The position numbers were made by a program, and so were the translations under genes. DNA of 7,317 bases from Akkermansiaceae bacterium (GTDB lineage Bacteria; Verrucomicrobiota; Verrucomicrobiia; Verrucomicrobiales; Akkermansiaceae). The first letter of the stretch is position 1. The number at the start of each line of letters is the position of its first letter. Positions 5,075 through 7,317 of the stretch are shown piece after piece. Under the pieces are notes generated by a model that ran no database searches, had not been told where the DNA came from, and was given only the letters and a program-made list of their open reading frames with translations. The DNA lies in contig JAHDGN010000161.1 in assembly GCA_020627645.1 (NCBI GenBank), forward strand, positions 1-7,317, in the 5' to 3' direction.

Positions 5075-6355
5075 GTGGCAGTTGAGACACTTTTCAAGCA
5101 GGCCCTTGGACTCGTTGATCCGTGGGAAGTCGTTTCTTGTGACTTCGATCTAGAGTCCAAGCAGCTTCTGATTAAAATCGATTTTGTCCGCGGGAGTCGG
5201 TTTGCCGATCCGGAGGCCGATTCTCAAACCGAGGAGCAAGAACTTTGCCCAGTGCATGACTCAGTCACGCGACGTTGGCAGCACCTCAATTTCTTTGAAC
5301 ACAAAACGCTCTTGGAAGCTCGCGTTCCACGAATCAAAAACTCTCAGGGAAAGGTCAGGACTATCCGCGTTCCTTGGGCCGAGCCACAGAGCGGCTTTAC
5401 CCTTTTGATGGAGGCGTTTCTGTTAGGTTTGGCACGTGTGCTCCCAGTGGCAGAAGTTTCGCGGCAAACTGGCGTCAGTGATGATCGCATCTGGCACCTG
5501 TTAAGCACCCGGATCAATGAGGCTTGGGAGAAAGCTGATTGGAGTTCCCTGAAACGGCTTGGTGTTGATGAGACATCCACAAAAAAAGGGCACAAATATG
5601 GGACTGCGTTCCTAGAGATCGAGGGGGTGGAAGAGAGTCGGGGAGTAGGCGGCTCCAGGGTGGCACGACTGCTCTACTTCACTCCGGGCAAGGACAAGGC
5701 GACTTTTGCGGCCTTCACTGAAGAGCTTGAAAAGCGAGGGGTGACTCCGAAACAAATCACCGAAATCGCGATGGATATGTCTCCAGCATTCATCTCGGGA
5801 GCAGGAGAGCACTTCAGTGAAGCACAGATTTGTTTTGATCGTTTTCATGTGATGAAGCTCTGTGGGGCGGCGTGTGACGAAGTGCGCCGAGAGGTGGCTC
5901 GCCAAGAGGGAGGACTCCCAAAGGGTGCGATGTGGGCCTTGCGTGGAAACGTTGACCGGCTCAAAGAGGAGCAACGTCAAATGCGGGAACAGCTCTGTTC
6001 TCAGTATGAGAAACTTGGCCGGGCTCAGGCCATCCGCGACCTCCTGAGTGACACTTGGAATTATGCCAGCCGGCAATTGGCTGAGGAGCATCTCAAAGGG
6101 GTGCTCTCTTGGTGTCAGCGATCACGCCTGAAGCCCTTTGTGAAGTTGGGCAGAACGTTGAAGCGACATTGGGACGGGATCATGGGCTACTATCAAAATT
6201 ACACCACCTCTGCTGCGATCGAAGCGGTCAACACTCTCTTGCAACTAGCACGTCGTCGAGCCCGTGGCTATCGTCGATTCGAGAACTTCAGAGCGATGGC
6301 CTACTGGATCGCGGGCCGTCTGGAGTTACGAGGCCCCAGAGCCTCTACCCACTAA
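5075..6355 (+). CDS. ISL3-family transposase
   Basis: A 426-residue DDE transposase that cuts and rejoins the IS ends. The ISL3 hallmarks are in order: LFKQALGLVDPWEV near the N-terminus, the CPVHD..TRRWQHLNFFEHKTLLEARVPR block (58-86), a helix-turn-helix around LPVAEVSRQTGVSDDRIW (123-140), then the catalytic core with Asp165 (RLGVDETS), Asp234 (IAMDMSPAF) and Glu383 (SAAIEAVNTLLQLARRRARGY), and the closing FENFRAMAYW. The start is GTG at 5075; no strong Shine-Dalgarno is visible, but this start matches the usual N-terminus of the family. An oddity is the zinc finger: the position that usually reads CPEC before CPVHD is here DPEA (45-48), and the usual Cys-x-x-His after VPR is Asn-Ser-Gln-Gly, so all four expected ligands are replaced. 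Length and DDE triad are normal. Confidence 0.95.
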   Translation: MAVETLFKQALGLVDPWEVVSCDFDLESKQLLIKIDFVRGSRFADPEADSQTEEQELCPVHDSVTRRWQHLNFFEHKTLLEARVPRIKNSQGKVRTIRVPWAEPQSGFTLLMEAFLLGLARVLPVAEVSRQTGVSDDRIWHLLSTRINEAWEKADWSSLKRLGVDETSTKKGHKYGTAFLEIEGVEESRGVGGSRVARLLYFTPGKDKATFAAFTEELEKRGVTPKQITEIAMDMSPAFISGAGEHFSEAQICFDRFHVMKLCGAACDEVRREVARQEGGLPKGAMWALRGNVDRLKEEQRQMREQLCSQYEKLGRAQAIRDLLSDTWNYASRQLAEEHLKGVLSWCQRSRLKPFVKLGRTLKRHWDGIMGYYQNYTTSAAIEAVNTLLQLARRRARGYRRFENFRAMAYWIAGRLELRGPRASTH

Positions 6356-6370
6356 ATTCTCAGAAGCGCC
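6316..6370 (-). repeat. Right terminal inverted repeat of the ISL3 element (55 bp)
   Basis: Inverted copy of 5002-5056. The last 13 residues and the stop codon of the transposase are encoded inside this repeat, so protein end and transposase binding site share sequence. Confidence 0.93.
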
Positions 6371-6378
6371 CAAAAAAA
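6371..6378 (+). repeat. 8-bp target-site duplication, right copy, of the ISL3 element
   Basis: CAAAAAAA is identical to 4994-5001 and overlaps the T-run (minus strand) of the intrinsic terminator at 6372-6400. Confidence 0.9.
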
Positions 6379-6400
6379 ACCCTTAGAATAAGGGGTTTTT
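6372..6400 (-). terminator. Intrinsic terminator downstream of the tRNA-Thr remnant
   Basis: On the minus strand AAAAACCCC-TTA-TTC-TAA-GGGTTTTTTTT folds into a stem of about 11 pairs with one bulged base, a 3-nt loop and an 8-base T-run. It starts 14 nt after the tRNA CCA end, the normal place for the terminator of a tRNA gene. The opposite strand has five T after the stem, so it may work in both directions. The ISL3 element inserted at the edge of the T-run and duplicated part of it. Confidence 0.75.
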
Positions 6401-6413
6401 GGAAGGAAAATGA

Positions 6414-6460
6414 TGGAGCCACCTGTCGGACTCGAACCGACGACCTACTGATTACAAATC
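6414..6460 (-). pseudogene. 3' fragment of tRNA-Thr(UGU), putative attachment-site remnant
   Basis: The minus strand holds tRNA positions about 30 to 76: anticodon loop TTTGTAA with anticodon TGT (Thr), the 3' anticodon strand TCAGT, variable loop AGGTC, a perfect T arm (GTCGG-TTCGAGT-CCGAC), the 3' acceptor strand AGGTGGC, discriminator T and encoded CCA. Upstream of position 30 the sequence does not pair (TGC where ACT is needed), and no D arm or 5' acceptor strand follows, so no complete tRNA exists here. A break in the anticodon arm with the 3' half preserved is the classic trace of tyrosine-recombinase integration into a tRNA gene. The fragment would not make a functional tRNA. Confidence 0.88.
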
Positions 6461-6592
6461 GCAATTTTTGGTTCGCTTTCATGAACATTCCTTGCAGATA
6501 CAAGGTTTCACCCAACTAAAACACCCCCCAAAATCGCAAATTTACGCCCCTTCTATACCCTCCGGTGGTCATTCTGGTGGTCATTCTCTCTT
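6461..6592. other. Short non-coding stretch between tRNA remnant and RCC1-repeat gene
   Basis: It contains a perfect tandem pair of the 12-mer GGTGGTCATTCT (6564-6575 and 6576-6587), just after the stop of the RCC1-repeat gene. The rest shows no gene. If the tRNA remnant is an attachment site, this would be the outer edge of the integrated element, where integrase arm sites would be expected; the 12-mer pair is a possible but unproven candidate. Confidence 0.45.
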
Positions 6593-7317
6593 CTAAACCA
6601 CCGCCTCCGGCACCGTCAGATTCCCCAAATTCGCAAAGGCATTCGTCCCCTGTGAAAAGCCATACGAATCTTCCCCGCTCATCAAAATCCTCCCCTGATT
6701 TGTCAACCACACCGCATGAGCACTGTTGAAGATCGCTCCGGCTACTGCGATCACTTTCTCGCCCGGATTCACGGACAACAAGACCTGCCTAAATCCTCGA
6801 TTGGCAAAAGTCACTGCATTCCCGACTCCCAGCTCTCCATTGTCATTGAATCCTGTTGCCCATCCGGTGCCGTCATTGCAAAGCACAAAGGTCGCGTGCT
6901 CATCGTTGATACCGAGGGGCAGGACTTGCAAAACGCCGTCGTGGGCCGAGCTGATCGAATTGAGGGCGGCAAGAGGAACTGGAGTGAGTTGGTTCGTGGT
7001 GTTTCCGAGGGCCAGTTGGTTGCGGTTGTTGAGTCCGCATCCGGTGAAGGTGCCGTCGTTCTTTTCAAAAATCACCCAGGCATTCTTCCAGCCACCCACC
7101 CAGAACCTCTTCACATCGGTTTCAACCTCGACGAAGTTGTTGCTCTGCCCCGTATTCCCCTGACCCAACTGTCCGGCGGCATTCGTTCCAGCACCTCGCA
7201 CGGTGCCGCTCTCATCGATGAAATAGAAAGTCACGTAGCTCGTCCCTAGATCCTTCGCGATGAGGAAGTCGTCAACATTCTCAGCAATGCGAACGAAGTC
7301 TCGCACTGCACTCGCTG
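6593..7317 (-). CDS. RCC1-repeat (beta-propeller) protein, C-terminal part, cut by window edge
   Basis: About 240 residues up to the stop at 6593; the frame stays open to the right edge, so the start is outside (a GTG at 7304-7306 is internal, with Ala-Ser-Ala codons before it). Four RCC1-type units are visible, counted from that GTG: GTVRGAGTNAAGQLGQGN (about 35-51), GTFTGCGLNNRNQLALGN (85-102), GTGWATGFNDNGELGVGN (146-163) and GRILMSGEDSYGFSQG (205-220). Units are about 50-60 residues apart, as in a seven-bladed propeller. RCC1 repeats mediate protein or DNA contacts in eukaryotes; in bacteria they mostly occur in large secreted or surface proteins. The partner or substrate here is unknown. 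No sorting signal follows the last repeat; the protein ends NLTVPEAVV. It lies on the inferred element side of the tRNA-Thr remnant. Confidence 0.85.
   Translation of the reverse strand, partial: ASAVRDFVRIAENVDDFLIAKDLGTSYVTFYFIDESGTVRGAGTNAAGQLGQGNTGQSNNFVEVETDVKRFWVGGWKNAWVIFEKNDGTFTGCGLNNRNQLALGNTTNQLTPVPLAALNSISSAHDGVLQVLPLGINDEHATFVLCNDGTGWATGFNDNGELGVGNAVTFANRGFRQVLLSVNPGEKVIAVAGAIFNSAHAVWLTNQGRILMSGEDSYGFSQGTNAFANLGNLTVPEAVV

Larger units (their letters stand above)
5002..6370 (+). mobile_element. Complete ISL3-family insertion sequence (1369 bp)
   Basis: The element is bounded by inverted repeats beginning GGCGCTTCTGAGAATTTAG at both ends and by the 8-bp duplication CAAAAAAA. It carries a single full-length transposase gene on the plus strand. 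Its length, GGC/TTCT-type ends and 8-bp duplication all fit the ISL3 family. Both ends, both duplications and the open transposase frame look intact, so the insertion is probably recent and possibly active. It is visibly richer in G+C than the A/T-rich flank on its left. It separates an intrinsic terminator from the sequence that lay beyond it. Confidence 0.95.

Noticed and set aside
5612..6091. Minus-strand frame of 159 codons inside the transposase gene
   Set aside because: It is a shadow of the ISL3 transposase, which has the full set of family motifs on the plus strand.
6109..6519. Plus-strand frame containing GATCRTRTDDLLITNR
   Set aside because: That peptide is the well-known false translation of the antisense strand of a tRNA 3' half; the rest overlaps the transposase gene and IS end in another frame.
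6716..7249. Plus-strand frames of 145 and 177 codons at the right end
   Set aside because: They are shadows of the RCC1-repeat gene, whose repeats are clear on the minus strand.
1..7317. CRISPR array, rRNA or complete tRNA gene
   Set aside because: I saw no regularly spaced repeats, no rRNA-like sequence, and only a 3' fragment of one tRNA.

Overview
The window looks like a chromosomal segment of a Verrucomicrobiota-type bacterium. Three things suggest this: a PEP-CTERM secreted protein whose C-terminal helix ends in an Arg-rich tail, several small GspG-like proteins with no pilin signal, and the general gene style. This assignment is inference from gene content; no rRNA or other phylogenetic marker beyond htpG is present. 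Every supported protein gene except the transposase lies on the minus strand.

Layout from left to right. (1) 1-968: the N-terminal half of the chaperone HtpG (Hsp90), cut by the window edge. It has a recognisable promoter and a short 5' hairpin that includes the likely ribosome binding site. (2) 1046-1250: a 185-bp non-coding element with 17-bp terminal inverted repeats and a perfect 10-bp target duplication. It is a MITE-like insertion about 20 bp upstream of the htpG -35 box. (3) 1311-2693: three tandem paralogues of a small membrane-anchored protein with a GspG/T2SSG calcium-binding C-terminal domain but no prepilin-peptidase signal. A 46-bp repeat at two of the gene junctions shows that they arose by tandem duplication. 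(4) 2789-3319: a short signal peptidase I homologue in which both catalytic-dyad positions are changed (Ser to Ala, Lys to His). (5) 3648-4586 (possibly from 4658): a PEP-CTERM exported protein. (6) 5002-6370: a complete ISL3-family insertion sequence with very long (55-bp) inverted repeats and an 8-bp target duplication. (7) 6372-6460: an intrinsic terminator followed by the 3' part (tRNA positions about 30-76) of tRNA-Thr(UGU), a typical displaced attachment-site remnant. (8) 6593-7317: the C-terminal part of an RCC1-repeat protein that runs off the right edge.

How the parts relate. Genes at 3319 to 1311 run in one direction and may be an operon: a signal-peptidase-like protein followed by three T2SSG-domain proteins, all predicted to have one N-terminal membrane anchor and an extracytoplasmic domain. 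This set is the best candidate for something undescribed, although its function cannot be read from the sequence. The right side records mobile-DNA history. A site-specific element probably integrated in the anticodon arm of tRNA-Thr and left the 3' fragment next to the old chromosomal terminator. The element side is to the right and includes the RCC1 gene. The ISL3 element later landed in the T-run of that terminator.
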